A stretch of 64,000 bases of DNA from Spongilla lacustris (Eukaryota; Porifera; Demospongiae; Spongillida; Spongillidae): positions 4,814,148 to 4,878,147 of the forward strand of contig OX442415.1 in the NCBI GenBank assembly GCA_949361645.1, given 5' to 3'. The stretch's first letter is position 1. Each line of letters opens with the position of its first letter. Positions 36,691-48,715 of this stretch are shown here, one piece after another. Under the pieces are notes generated by a model. It worked only from the letters and a program-made list of their open reading frames with translations. It was not told where the DNA came from and made no database searches. A program made the position numbers and the translations under genes.

Positions 36691-39165
36691 TTAACGACAC
36701 ATACATAAGGTGTAAGGAGATGACTCTTAACCACACAGACGTAAGGTGTACAGGTGACCCCTTAACGACACATACATAAGGTGTACAGAGATGACTCTTA
36801 ACCACACAGACGTACGGTGTACAGGTGACCCCTTAACGACACATGCATAAGGTATACAGAGATGACTCTTAACCACACAGATGTAAGGTGCACAGGTGAC
36901 TCTTTAACGACACATACAGAGATGACTCTTAACCACACAGACGTACGGTGTACAGGTGACCCCTTAACGACACATACATAAGGTATACAGAGATGACTCT
37001 TAACCACACAGATGTAAGGTGTACAGGTGACCCCTTAACGACACATGCATAAGGTGTACAGAGATGTCTCGTAACGACAGAGACGTACGGTGTACAGGCG
37101 ACCCCCTAACGACACATACATAACGTATACAGAGATGACTCTTAACGACAGAGACATACGGTGTACAGGTGACCCCTTAACAACACATACATAAGGTATA
37201 CCAAGATGACTCTTAACCACACAGATGTAAGGTGTACAGGTGACCCCTTAACGACACATACATAAGGTGTACAGAGATGTCTCTTAACGACAGAGACGTA
37301 CGGTGTACAGGTGACCCCTTAACGACACATACATAAGGTATACAGAGATGACTCTTAACGACAGAGACGTACAGTGTACAGGTGACCCCTTAACGACACA
37401 TACATAAGGTATACAGAGATGACTCTTAACCACACAGATGTAAGGTGTACAGGTGACCCCTTAACGACATATACATAAGGTGTACAGAGATGACTCTTAA
37501 CCACACAGATGTAAGGTGCACAGGTGACTCTTTAACGACACATACAGAGTTGAATCTTAACCACACAGACGTACGGTGTACAGGTGACCCCTTAACGACA
37601 CATACATAAGGTGTACAGAGATGACTCTTAACCAAACAGACGTACGGTGTACAGGTGACCCCTTAATGACACATACATAAGGCGTACAGAGATGACTCTT
37701 AACCACACAGACGTAAGGTGTACAGGTGACCCCCTAACGACACATACATAAGGTATATAGAGATGACTCTTAACCACACAGATGTAAGGTGTACAGGTGA
37801 CCCCTTAACGACACATACATAAGGTGTACAGAGATGACTCTTAACCACACAGATGTAAGGTGCACAGGTGACTCTTTAACGACACATACAGAGATGAATC
37901 TTAACCACACAGACGTACGGTGTACAGGTGACCCCTTAACGACACATACATAAGGTGTACAGAGATGACTCTTAACCACACAGACGTACGGTGTACAGGT
38001 GACCCCTTAATGACACATACATAAGGCGTACAGAGATGACTCTTAACCACACAGACGTAAGGTGTACAGGTGACCCCCTAACGACACATACATAAGGTAT
38101 ATAGAGATGACTCTTAACCACACAGATGTAAGGTGTACAGGTGACCCCTTAACGACACATACATAAGGTGTACAGAGATGTCTCTTAACGACAGAGACGT
38201 ACGGTGTACAGGCGACCCCCTAACGACACATACATAACGTATACAGAGATGACTCTTAACGACAGAGACGTACGGTGTACAGGTGACCTCTTAACAGCAC
38301 ATACATAAGGTATACCGAGATGACTCTTAACCACACAGATGTAAGGTGTACAGGTGACCCCTTAACGACACATACATAAGGTGTACAGAGATGTCTCTTA
38401 ACCACACAGATGTAAGGTGTACAGGTGACCCCTTAACGACATATACATAAGGTGTACAGAGATGACTCTTAACCACACAGATGTAAGGTGCACAGGTGAC
38501 TCTTTAACGACACATACAGAGATGAATCTTAACCACACAAACGTAAGGTGTACAGGTGACCCCTTAACGACACATACATAAGGTGTACAGAGATGTCTCT
38601 TAACGACAGAGACGTACGGTGCACAGGCGACCCCTTAACGACACATACATAAGGTATACAGAGATGACTCTTAATGACAGAGACGTACGGTGTACAGGTG
38701 ACCCCTTAACGACACATACATAAGGTATACAGAAATGACTCTTAACCACACAGATGTAAGGTGCACAGGTGACCCCTTAACGACACATACAGAGATGAAT
38801 CTTAACCACACAGACGTAAGGTGTACAGGTGACCCCTTAACGACACATACATAAGGTCTACAGAGATGTCTCTTAACGACAGAGACGTACGGTGTACAGG
38901 CGACCCCTTAACGACACATACATAAGGTATACAGAGATGACTCTTAACCACACAGATGTACGGTGTACAGGTGACCCCTTAATGATACATACGTAAGGTG
39001 TACAGAGATGACTCTTAACCACACAGACGTAAGGTGTACAGGTGACCCCTTAATGACACATACATAAGGTGTACAGAGATGACTCTTAACCACACAGACG
39101 TAAGGTGTACAGGTGACCCCTTAACGACACATACATAAGGTGTACAGAGATGACCCTTAATGACA
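36690..39165. repeat. 71-bp dimeric satellite in B2
   Basis: About 35 units of a 71-bp repeat are built from two related halves, approximately CTTAACGACACATACATAAG-GTGTACAGAGATGACT and CTTAACCACACAGACGTAAG-GTGTACAGGTGACCC. CTTAACGAC starts at 36761 and 36832, confirming the period. Blocks of several units recur, such as 37420-37660 and 37770-38010. Unlike the 48-bp array, the length is not a multiple of three. I saw it nowhere else in the window. Confidence 0.95.
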
Positions 39166-40740
39166 CAGAAGTATGATATATACTGCAGAGGTGACCTTAA
39201 ATTACATTAAAAAGCATGAATTTCACAATATGGTTCATTTGTCATGAGCCATGGTCTCACTTGTTGTGAGTATACAGTGCGGATCCTTAGATACAAGTAC
39301 ATCTACAAGTAGTACATGCAGATCTCGGTCACCATCACAATCATCCAGTTCACCACATACCTCACATCATTCAACACGTGTGCATTCCTCTTCACTCAAT
39401 CGCTCAAATCATACAACACGTTCCTATTCACCAGGATCACCCCGCCACTCAACTCATCCAATACGTTCTTCACCATGTCACTCTACTTAGCAAACACGTT
39501 CAAGTCATTCAACACATCCATCTTCATGTTTTTCCTCACCATGCTCATCATCCCATTCCTCATACTCATACTTGCATCATTCCTATCAGCCAGAGCCACT
39601 GCCTGTAATGGTGAGGCCACCAGTAGCTGCAATAGTCCAGTTTCCACCAAGGATTCAGCTCCAGTCACCATCACAGTCATGGTCCCAGGCACCATTACCA
39701 TGGACAGCTGGACCTATGCCAGACACACTTGGGCAGGACAAGGACCATTCTGTTACCATTAATATGCGTACTAGAACTCTTTCAAAACATTTACATGTTC
39801 ATGTGCTTGTACCCATGTGATCACTTCTTTGTTATGATAATCAAGCTTCGCTAAGGTGTAACTTCTTGTGTAAATGTAACGTTTGTCAGAATGTTACCTC
39901 AATAGATTGTGAGGACAAGCTGACAAACGAGTTCTTAAAAGAACTTTTGATTCAACATGATACACAGTTGCACTGTACATAGATTATCTGAGCAACAACC
40001 GACTTTTCTTCACGAGTGCACCAGAGCTACATGTACATGTATATCTGAGCAACAATCGACTTTTAACTTCACGGGTGCACCAGAGTTATCAAGCAACAAA
40101 CGACTTTTCTTCACGAGTGCACCAGAGCTACATGTACATGTAACAATCGACTTTTAACTTCACGGGTGCACCAGAGTTATCAAGCAACAAACGACTTTTC
40201 TTCACGAGTGCACCAGAGCTACATGTACATGTATATCTGAGCAACAATCGACTTTTAACTTCACGGGTGCACCAGAGTTATCACTTTGCAACAACCAACG
40301 TTTCTTCACGAGTGCACCAGAGCTACATGTACATGTACATGTACATGTATATCTGAGCAACAATCGACTTCTTCATGGGTGCACCAAACATCTCTCTAGT
40401 AATCTGAGCAATAACTAACTTATATTTGCAGAGGTGCATGCATCATGTTCTGTGTCTATTCAGGCAACTAAATTGCTAAGGTAACTCACAACCTGAGAGC
40501 TTCTCTAGCTTTAAGTGCTCTTAATGCTGGTATTAGACCTCCATTGATGTCAAGGAGTATGAACGTCCAGTTGCTGTTGTTGAACATCAGTTGGATCTAT
40601 CTCCAAGATGTCTGGGTTCCTTGGGTAATTGTAGGACTTGCCAGGTACATGTAGCTTTGGGTGAAGGAAAATGGCCTCACTTCTACAGATGAAATTGAAA
40701 TGGTAATAATACCATGAAATGCATCTCACAATATGGATCA
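39166..40740. other. B2 spacer with degenerate repeats and a zinc-finger-end duplicate
   Basis: There is no intact gene. At 39227-39285 about 60 bp repeat the end of the zinc-finger frame found at 40725-40785 (shared GTCATGAGCCATGGTCTC and GTGAGTATACAGTGCGGAT). In this copy a stop falls inside the finger. About 39355-39515 holds a degenerate repeat built on TTCAACACGTTC-like words. The stretch between the two arrays (39520-39960) is unique. Confidence 0.55.
39975..40400 (+). repeat. About 100-bp tandem repeat with CATGTACATGTA ends
   Basis: Four to five units of two related halves are visible. One half is GCAACAATCGACTTTTAACT followed by TCACGGGTGCACCAGAGTTA. The other is ACGACTTTTCTTCACGAGTG followed by CACCAGAGCTACATGTACATG. 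The alternating TACATGTA runs are self-complementary. Confidence 0.85.
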
Positions 40741-40744
40741 TTTG

Positions 40745-43251
40745 TCATGAGCCATGGTCTCTCTTCTTGTGAGTATACAGTGCGGATGAGCTGCCGTACT
40801 TATTGCCACACACAAAACAGGAAAATGGCCTGTCAATTTCAGATTTTTTCCTACGCCTGCGCTTGGATGGATCCTGGCTTCCTACGTCAACACTGGCACT
40901 GTCCACCTTAGTGGCACCACTGTGTTCATCACCTGGAACAGCAGGCTGCTTGTGAGTCATCTTTTTGTGCAGGGACAGGGCCGAGCCACTGCCATACTTA
41001 TTGCCACATACAGTGCACTGGTAGGCAAGGATCAGTTCAGACCTGGGTCTGCGTTTCCTCCTGCCAGAAACACACCTCTGAGTTTGGTGGAGGTTTTGGA
41101 CATACTTTGTCCCTTTTTTTGGGGTCACGAACATATTCCCTCACCCTTTCGTACAGGTACAGTGACCGCATCAGGGACAAACCACTGGGGTTAATAACAG
41201 GTGGCATCGATTGGCTCTGATAAACCTCCTGTATGTCCTTTATGGCCACTCCAGCCCTCAGCATGCTCATCTCGGTGGGGTTTGTGTCCGATGGTAACAT
41301 TTTCATTTTCATGACACCAGGGTGTTCTCGGTCAAACTCAAATGTGTGGTAGCGGCCTAGGCCAGCCAAAGGAGTAAACCACTGGCCCAAGAAGGTGTTC
41401 CAGTCATAGTACTGCCAGTTCTGGTACAGCTGTGGCACACAAGTGACATTCTGGCCACAGTGTCGGACACAGTCAGCTAGGTCATCCATGTCATCTACAT
41501 GGTCCTGCCGTCGGTAGTACTTCTTGAACAGGCCAAAGTAGGAATCGGGTCTGAACTTTGTGTGCCCAGGTAGCATGAAGTTCAGCTGTATGGCGTTATG
41601 TTGCCCAGTGATCACCCGCCAGGCCAGGTACCACATCATGGTGGTGTTCTTGTTCTGGCCCACACAGTTGTCGGCCTGAAGTGTTACACGCCTCTCTCCC
41701 AGTCCATGTAGGTGGAAGAATGCGTGCACCAGGCTGACCACCACCACAGCACCCTTGCCGGCCTGCTCAGCCTCGTCAATTAAGAAGAACACCTGGCGGC
41801 ACAGCGGCTCACAACACACACCAAACACCTGGACCTTGCGAGGTGTCCTGAAATAAAAAGTGCCCCTTTGTTGTGAGCTGTAGGGCAGTGACACCTGCTG
41901 GCAGTAGTCAAAGGAGTACTGCATCTGCATGTCCAGGTGGGCGTGTGAGGTGAAGGGAGCCATCAGAGCCCTGGATTCCAAGTGACCCAGGATCTGGTCA
42001 CGTTCCTTCTGTCCCTTACTTCCCCATTCCTTCTCAGCCTCCTCAATGTTTGCATTGTAGGCGTCACGGAATGCCTTGGCCTTAATGAGGTGTTGGTTGT
42101 ATTTGTCATTTATTGTTTTGCGCTGCTCATCAGAAAGGCTGTGCCTCAAAAGTGACCAACATCTGGTCACACTTGTCACACAGATCACTGCGTGCAGGTT
42201 GGATCTTGATGATGAAGCAGTACCTGCACCAGAGTCTAATAAATGACACGTACTTCACCACACGTGCAGCTGGAGGTGTAGGAGGAGCCGGAGGAACGTT
42301 GAGCAAGGTGTACTGCCGCTTCAGCCGAGTGGTCAATTTGTAAGGGCAAGGTTGCTGTGGTGCTGGTGTGGTCTTTGATAGGGACTCCATGGCCTTGCAA
42401 TACTCAGCATACACTGACTTTAGTGTTTTGCCACTCTCCAGAACGTAGTCTCTGATCGTCCCTTGCAATCGACCAGGGTCAGGGAGGGCATTTGTGGCAG
42501 CATAATTCTCAATAAATCTGACCACCATCCTTTTGTCCTCGCGAGAGAGGGCATTGTGAGGAGCCCTGCCACAGTTGCCATGGGGATGGGGCTCAACATC
42601 AGAGTCAGAGCACACCTGCTGCTGCCAACGCTTCAATGTACGGTAACTTGTGCCAATGACGGCACAGAAAGCATCCCTGCAGACAGGACTGGACCAGTCA
42701 AGGCGATATTGGAATGTATTTCGAGAACCAGATTTGTTCCGAGTCACAGCAAGCATTCCATAAACAACTGCCTTTCTGGTTTTCTTGTCCAATCTGGATA
42801 ATGTGAGTGCTCGTCTTTTGGGCAAGTCACCGTACTTCAATAAGCAGCCGTCTTTGCAGCACCCTCCTTTAGTGAGGTAGGCATTCAGCATGCGACGTGG
42901 ACGACACTGTCCCCGTGCTATTCTAGCTGGTACACCACCTGGGCCCTTGCTGACATCATCACCATCGCCATCACAGTTGCTTCCGCTATCACCATCACAG
43001 TCGCTTCCATCACAGTCCTTATCGCTATCACTTCCACCATCATCACTTTCACCATCACCGTCATCTCCGTCACTTTCACCATCACCGTTCATTCCACCTT
43101 CACAGACATCGCTATAAATGCCGTCGGAATCACCACTTCTATATTCACCGTCGCCATTGGCACCACCCTCCTCATCCACGTCCAAATTATCGTACCATTC
43201 GAACTCGTCCGCTGAATGATACACGACGAGCTCGTCGTCAGTTGTCGCCAT
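40745..43251 (-). pseudogene. Transposase-like protein (DUF7869-like) with two C2H2 zinc fingers, frameshifted
   Basis: Translation begins at ATG 43251 (MATTDDELVV). Residues about 20-110 are an Asp/Ser/Gly-rich tract. Next comes a conserved N-terminal domain (CRDAFCAVIGTSYRTLKRW, then RFIENYAATNALPDPGR, then DLCDKCDQM). The frame slips near 42150-42165, then continues with the main domain: SFDYCQQVSLPY, YFRTPRKVQVFGVC, QADNCVGQNKNT, GHTKFRPDSYFGLFKK and YDWNTFLGQW. A second slip near 41045-41090 leads to two fingers, YQCTVCGNKYGSGSALSLHK and FSCFVCGNKYGSSSALYTHK. From memory, this order of motifs matches a large multicopy protein family in cnidarians and other invertebrates, which I associate with DUF7869. 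The Asp residues in FDYC and ADNC are candidate RNase H-like catalytic residues (inference). The slips may be real decay or sequence errors. Confidence 0.75.
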
Positions 43252-43822
43252 ATCGTTTAAATCTACACAGAAGATAACGAATAACAACTGTAAATACTAC
43301 TTATACATTATCTCTGCTAATAGGCAAGACCTCACCGATAAATGCTTTGTAGGTGTGGCTAGGTTAACAAAGTCCCAACCCACAGGAAATAGTTGAATAT
43401 TCATGTACTTCGGTGAATGGAAACGGTTCGCGCACATACAACGGCGCGATTCGAGCGGGAAACTTGTACCAACTTTGCGCCGCTGTATCTCAGTAACGGA
43501 TGACATAAAAATTAACGAACAGAACAAATCAATAGGTATAGGACCCCTCTACCTACAAACGAAATTTGAAGCGATTTAATTACTCCTACAGAAAGTTATG
43601 GCGGGTTTGAACCCGGTGGGGTATCGAACGTTGCAGTACTGATACGGAGCAAGTGCAAGACTCCAAAATGTATTTTACGATAGACAAATGCTATAGTATG
43701 AAGTGTTGAAAATAAGAAGTTGATACCTTTAACCGTTCGGAAGATATAGCGATTCAAACGAGAAGCATTTTTATAACATTTTATATATATAAACGAAGGG
43801 CCATTTTCGTGGAAACTGTCCC
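43190..43822 (-). repeat. B2 right terminal repeat, overlapping the gene start
   Basis: Inverse complement of the B-type left ends. Reading inward from 43822 it passes TTATATATA, the GTATTGCAACGTTCGATACC-like block and the GAATCGCGCCGTTGTATGTG-like block, then reaches ATG 43251 of the transposase-like gene. The promoter and first codons of that gene therefore lie within the terminal repeat. Confidence 0.8.
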
Positions 43823-43844
43823 ATATATATATATATAATTATAT

Positions 43845-44565
43845 GGAACATTCTATGCGATTTTGATGCTTGTGAATTTATATATTTAACATCCAATTCA
43901 AAGCGCTATATCTTCCACACGGTTTGAGCTCTTGACTTCCTATTTTCAGCACTTCATACTACACCATTTCTCTATGCTAAAACATATTTTGGGGTCTTGC
44001 ACTTACTCCGTGCCAGTATTGCAACGTCCGATACCCCAACGGGTTCAAACCCACCATAACTTTCGGTAGGAGTAATCAAATCGCTTCAAATTCGGTTTGT
44101 AGGTAGGGAGGTCCTATACCTATCGATTTGTTCTGTTCGTTAATTTTCATGCCATCCGTTACGGAGAAACAGCTGTGCAAAGTAAGTACACGTTTCCCGC
44201 TCGAATCGCGCCTTTATATGTGCACGGAACAGTTTCCATTCTCCGGAGTGCATGAATATTCAACTATTCCTATAGGGCGTGATAACCACACCTATAAGGT
44301 CACCAAACAAACGGGCGGCTGAATTGTAGTGCTTGTTAGTATAGACTTACGGTTGTTTTTCGGTGTAGATAAACGATATGGTGACGTATAACACGAGTGA
44401 ACGCGAGCTCGTCGAGTTTCACTGAATCAGTCGGCGGATGAGTTCGAACTGTACGAATACGACGATCGATATTCAAGATACATTGGACAAGGATGGAGAG
44501 ATTGAGAAAGGTAGTGATGGCGGTCGTACCACTGACGATAATGTTGTGTTAGTGATAGGGAGTGA
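43845..44565 (+). repeat. A2 left terminal inverted repeat
   Basis: Same sequence and orientation as 8348-9060; inverted copy at 53805-54528. It contains the relic of the transposase coding start (SADEFELYEYDD-like frame) at about 44430-44465. Confidence 0.85.
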
Positions 44566-47500
44566 GCAGCCCCTAAATTACCAAAAGAGCCACCAGCCCC
44601 ACCCCCACATAGGCAGGGGCTAATGGGGCTAGGCCCTTCACTGCAAGTTCGCTCAGCAGCCCTGGGGCCAAAGAGGCCATCCCCACACTGCAGAACCACA
44701 AGCCCCCTCACTGCAAGTGCACACTATATACCTTTGGAACCATTAACCCCCTTGCTGCAATTTAAATAGCCTCACATTCCAAATATGGAGCCAACAAGTG
44801 GAATTAACAGGCCCCATAATTCCAGCAAGGGAGCCATCAGCTAACCTGGTCAATGGAGCTAGCGTCCACAATGCCAGTGGAGACACCAGCCCTCTCACAA
44901 ATAGATCATCTGACCCCCACACTGCCAGGAGGAATGTGGCCCCCAGAATAATGCCAATGGAGATGCCAGCCCTCAGGCTGCAAATGGAATCAGCATCCCC
45001 AACAATTTCAGGGGAGCCATGAACTACATGTACCAACAACACGTGATGACCTCACTACCAGATCAACCATTAGCCCTCACTCCAAAAGTGGTCTTAACAG
45101 GTCCCACTCACTGGGGCCAACCCCCCCCCCACTACCTTTCCTTCAATGCAAGTTGAGTCAGCTGGGATCCCCACACAGTAGAACCACCAGCCCCCTCACC
45201 GCAAGCTCATGAACAATAGCAGCGGAACCTGTAAAGTCTACACTGGAACTGAACTTAATAAAGCCTCACACAGCAGTCAGCAGCCCATGGAACCATTCTT
45301 ACAGAACACCCTCAACTACCCAGGGCCAATGGGGTAGCCTCCACAAAGTCAGTGAAGATGCCACCCCAAGATGAGTCAGCAGCCCCTACACAAACAAGGG
45401 CCAATAGGGCCTGCCCCACACAATACAACCACCAGCCCCTCTCTGCTCACTTCAAATAGAGCCACTAGACCCTCTACCAGTACACACTGGAAGTCCAGAC
45501 AGCAGGCCACACCAGTGGAGCCCTCTCACAGATGGAGCCCAGCAAGGAAGTACCAGCTGCCACACAACCAGTGGTCAATTGAGCCCCCATAATAATGCCA
45601 GTGGAGAAACCAGCCCTCGCACTGCAAATGAATTCAGCAACCACAAAAATTTCAGGGGAGCCATGAACTACATGTCAATGTACTTGCATGTACCAAAGAA
45701 ACCCCAAAGGCCCATCAAACACAAGTGGAACTTTAAGTCCTCATAGTTAATACGTAGCAGTCCCCCCCCTCCCCCCCCCCCCCCCCCCCACTACCTGTCC
45801 TATACAATGTAAGAGGGGCCAATCAGCCAATGGGACAGTACAACCACCAACCCTCTTCATTGGTCAGGGGACATGTACCAAGAACACATGCTGTCACTAC
45901 CAGTTGAACCATTATCACTCAATGCAAGTGGACTTAACCGGCCCACCACACACTGGTGCCAGCCCTCGCCCCTCTCCCCTCTCAGCCCCCCTCTGCTCAC
46001 TACCTGTCCTTCACTGCAAGTTGCGTCAGCAGTCCATGGGCCAATGGGGCCAAGAACTACCACTCCGCATCACTGCAATCACACACTACCCTTGGAACCA
46101 ACCATTAACCCCCATACTGCAAGTGAACTCAATACTGCAAAACCTGACCCCCACACTACCAGCAAGGACCACCAGCTGCCACACAACCAGAGGATCAATG
46201 TGGCCCCCACTTAATGCCAGTGGAGAAGGCAGCCCTCAGACTGTAAATTGAGTCGGTAGCCCCAACAATTTCAGGGGACATGTGCATGTACGCACATGTA
46301 CCAACATTTGGAATCACACATGCCCCACCAATCGAACCAGTGGAACGTTTAGCCCTCACAGCAAGTGAACTTATTACTTAGCAGTCCCCACAACACCTCC
46401 TCCCACTACCTGTCCTTCACTGAACGAGGGGGCTAATGGGACCATCCCCACACAGTACAACTACCAGCCTTCCTCATAGCAAGCCAATGGAACCATTAAC
46501 TCCCAAGCTGCAATTGAACATAATAACCTCACACTGCAAGTCCAGTCAAAAGCACTGCACAACCAGTGGAGCCACCAGCCCTTCCACATATGGTGTTATC
46601 AGACCGTTCACTGCCAGCAGGAGGGTCAATGGGGCCCCCATAACAATGCTCATTGACCCTGGTTCAAGATACATTGGTCAAGGATGATGGCGGTCGTAAC
46701 ACTGACGATGGTGGTTGTGTTAGTGACAGGGAGTGAGCAGCCCCTAAATTACCAAAAGAGCCACCAGCCCCACCCCCACATAGCCAGGGGCTAATGGGGC
46801 TAGGCCCTTCACTGCAAGTTCCCTCAGCAGCCCTGGGGCCAAAGAGGCCATCCCCACACAGCAGAACCACAAGCCTCCTTACTGCATGTGCACACTATAT
46901 ACCTTTGGAAGCATTAAGCCCCATGCTGCAATTTAAATTATTAATAATAGCCTCACATTCCAAATAGTGGAGCCAACAAGTGGAATTAATAGGCCCCCTA
47001 AATTCCAGTAAGGGAGCCACCAGCTAACCTGGTCAATGGAGCTAGCGTCCACAATGCCAGTGGAGACACCAGCCCTCTCACGGACAGATCATCAGACCCC
47101 CACACTGACAGCAGGGATGTAGCCCCCACAATAATGCCAGGGAGATGCCAGCCCTCAGGCTGCAAATGGAATCAGCATCCCCAACAATTTCAGGGGAGCC
47201 ATGAACTACATGTACCAACAACACGTGATGACCTCACTAACAGATCAACCATTAGCCCTCACTCCTCAAGTGGACTTAACAGGCCCCACACCCAGGGGCC
47301 AACCCCCCCCCCCCCCCCCCCCCCCTTTCGTTCAATGCAAGTTGAGTCAGCTGGGACCCCCCACATAGTAGAACAACCAGCCCCCTCACCGCAAGCTCAT
47401 GAGCAATAGCAGTGGAACCTGTAAAGTCTACACTGCAACTGAAATTAATAGCCGCAGTCAGCAGCCCATGGAACCATTCTTACAGAACACCCTCAGCTAC

Positions 47501-48715
47501 CCAGGGCTAATGGGGTAGCCTCCACAAAGTCAGTCAAGACGCCACCCCAAGTTGAGTTAGCAGCCCCCACACAAACAAGGTCCTGTAGGGCCAGCTCCGC
47601 ACAGTAGAACCACCAGCCCCTCTCTGCTCACTTCAAACGGAGCCACTAGACCCTCTACCAGTACACACTGCAAGTCCAAACAGCAGCCCACACCAGTGGA
47701 GCCCTCTCACAGATGGAGCCCAGCACGGAAGTATCAGCTGCCACACAACCAGTGGTCAAATTGAGCTCCCAGAATAATGCCAGTGGAGAAACCAGCCCTC
47801 GCACTGCAAATGGATTCAGCAACCCCAAAAATTTCAGGGGAACCATGAACTACATGTATATGTACTTGCCCCCACTACCTGTCCTTCAATGAAAGAGGGG
47901 CCAATCAGCCAATGGGACAGTACAACCACCAACCCTCCTCATTGGTCAGGGGACATGTACCAAGAACAACTTAACAGGCCCACCACACACTGGTGCCAGC
48001 CCTTGCCCCTCTCCCCCCCCCTCACCCCCCCTCTTCTCACTACCTGTCCTTTACTGCAAATTGCGTCAGCAGACCAGGGGCCAATGGGGCCAAGAACTAC
48101 CACTCCCCTTCACTGCAATCACACACTACGTACCTTTGGAACCTGCAACCAATAACCCAAGTGAAATCAATACTGCAAAACCTGACCCCCACATGTACAC
48201 TGCCAGCAAGGGAGCACCAGCTGCCACACAACCAGAGGATTAATGTGGCCCCCACTTAATGCCAGTGGAGAAGGCAGCCCTCACACTGCAAATGGAGTCA
48301 GTAACCCCATGCAACAATTTCAGGGGACATGTGCATGTACGCACATGTACCAATGGAATAACACATGCCCCCCTTCAAACACTACCAATGGAACCAGTGG
48401 AACTTTTAGCCCTCACAGCAAGTGGACTTATTACTTAGATGTCCCCACAACGCTCCCCCCCCCCCCCCCAATACCTGTCCTTCACTGAAGGAGGGGGCTA
48501 ATGGGACCATCCCCACACAGTACAACTACCAGCTTTCCTCATAGCAAGCCCATGGAACCATTAACTCCCACACTGCAAGTGAACTTAATAACCTCACACT
48601 TCAAGTCCAGTCAAAAGTGCTGCACAACCAGTGGAGCCACCAGCCCTTTCACATATGGTGTTATCAGACCATTCACTGCCAGCAGTGGAGCTAGCAGCTG
48701 CACACAACCAGGGTC
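44565..48715 (+). repeat. C-rich complex satellite, left arm of A2
   Basis: Same word set and order as the A1 left arm, with pure C tracts at about 45121, 45763-45789, 47305-47325 and 48457-48469. It contains about two rounds of a larger unit: 44565-46680 resembles 46700-48730. No coding frame is supported. Confidence 0.85.

Larger units (their letters stand above)
22345..43822 (-). mobile_element. Element B2: giant DNA transposon with transposase-like gene, split by B1
   Basis: The left end GGGACAGTTTCCACG (22345) and the right end, its inverse complement finishing CTGTCCC (43822), lie in AT dinucleotide tracts, compatible with a 4-bp ATAT duplication. The left 45 bp (22345-22389) are separated from the rest (30610 onward) by element B1. 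Without B1 it is about 13.3 kb. From left to right it holds a terminal repeat, a 48-bp satellite, a palindrome with central core, a 71-bp satellite, a spacer, a transposase-like gene on the minus strand, and the right terminal repeat. It is the only A/B element here with a gene, so it is the best candidate for an autonomous or recently autonomous member. Confidence 0.8.

Noticed and set aside
36690..39165. CRISPR array
   Set aside because: The units are contiguous without unique spacers, the DNA is eukaryotic, and there are no cas genes.
36690..39165. Telomeric repeat because of CTTAAC/CTAAC-like words
   Set aside because: The unit is 71 bp with two diverged halves, not a short telomere unit, and it is internal to a transposon.
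39251..39762. 148-codon membrane-like protein on the plus strand
   Set aside because: It is generated by a degenerate repeat with TTCAACACGTTC words. The hydrophobic look comes from TTC/ATC-rich repeat codons, and no homology is recognised.
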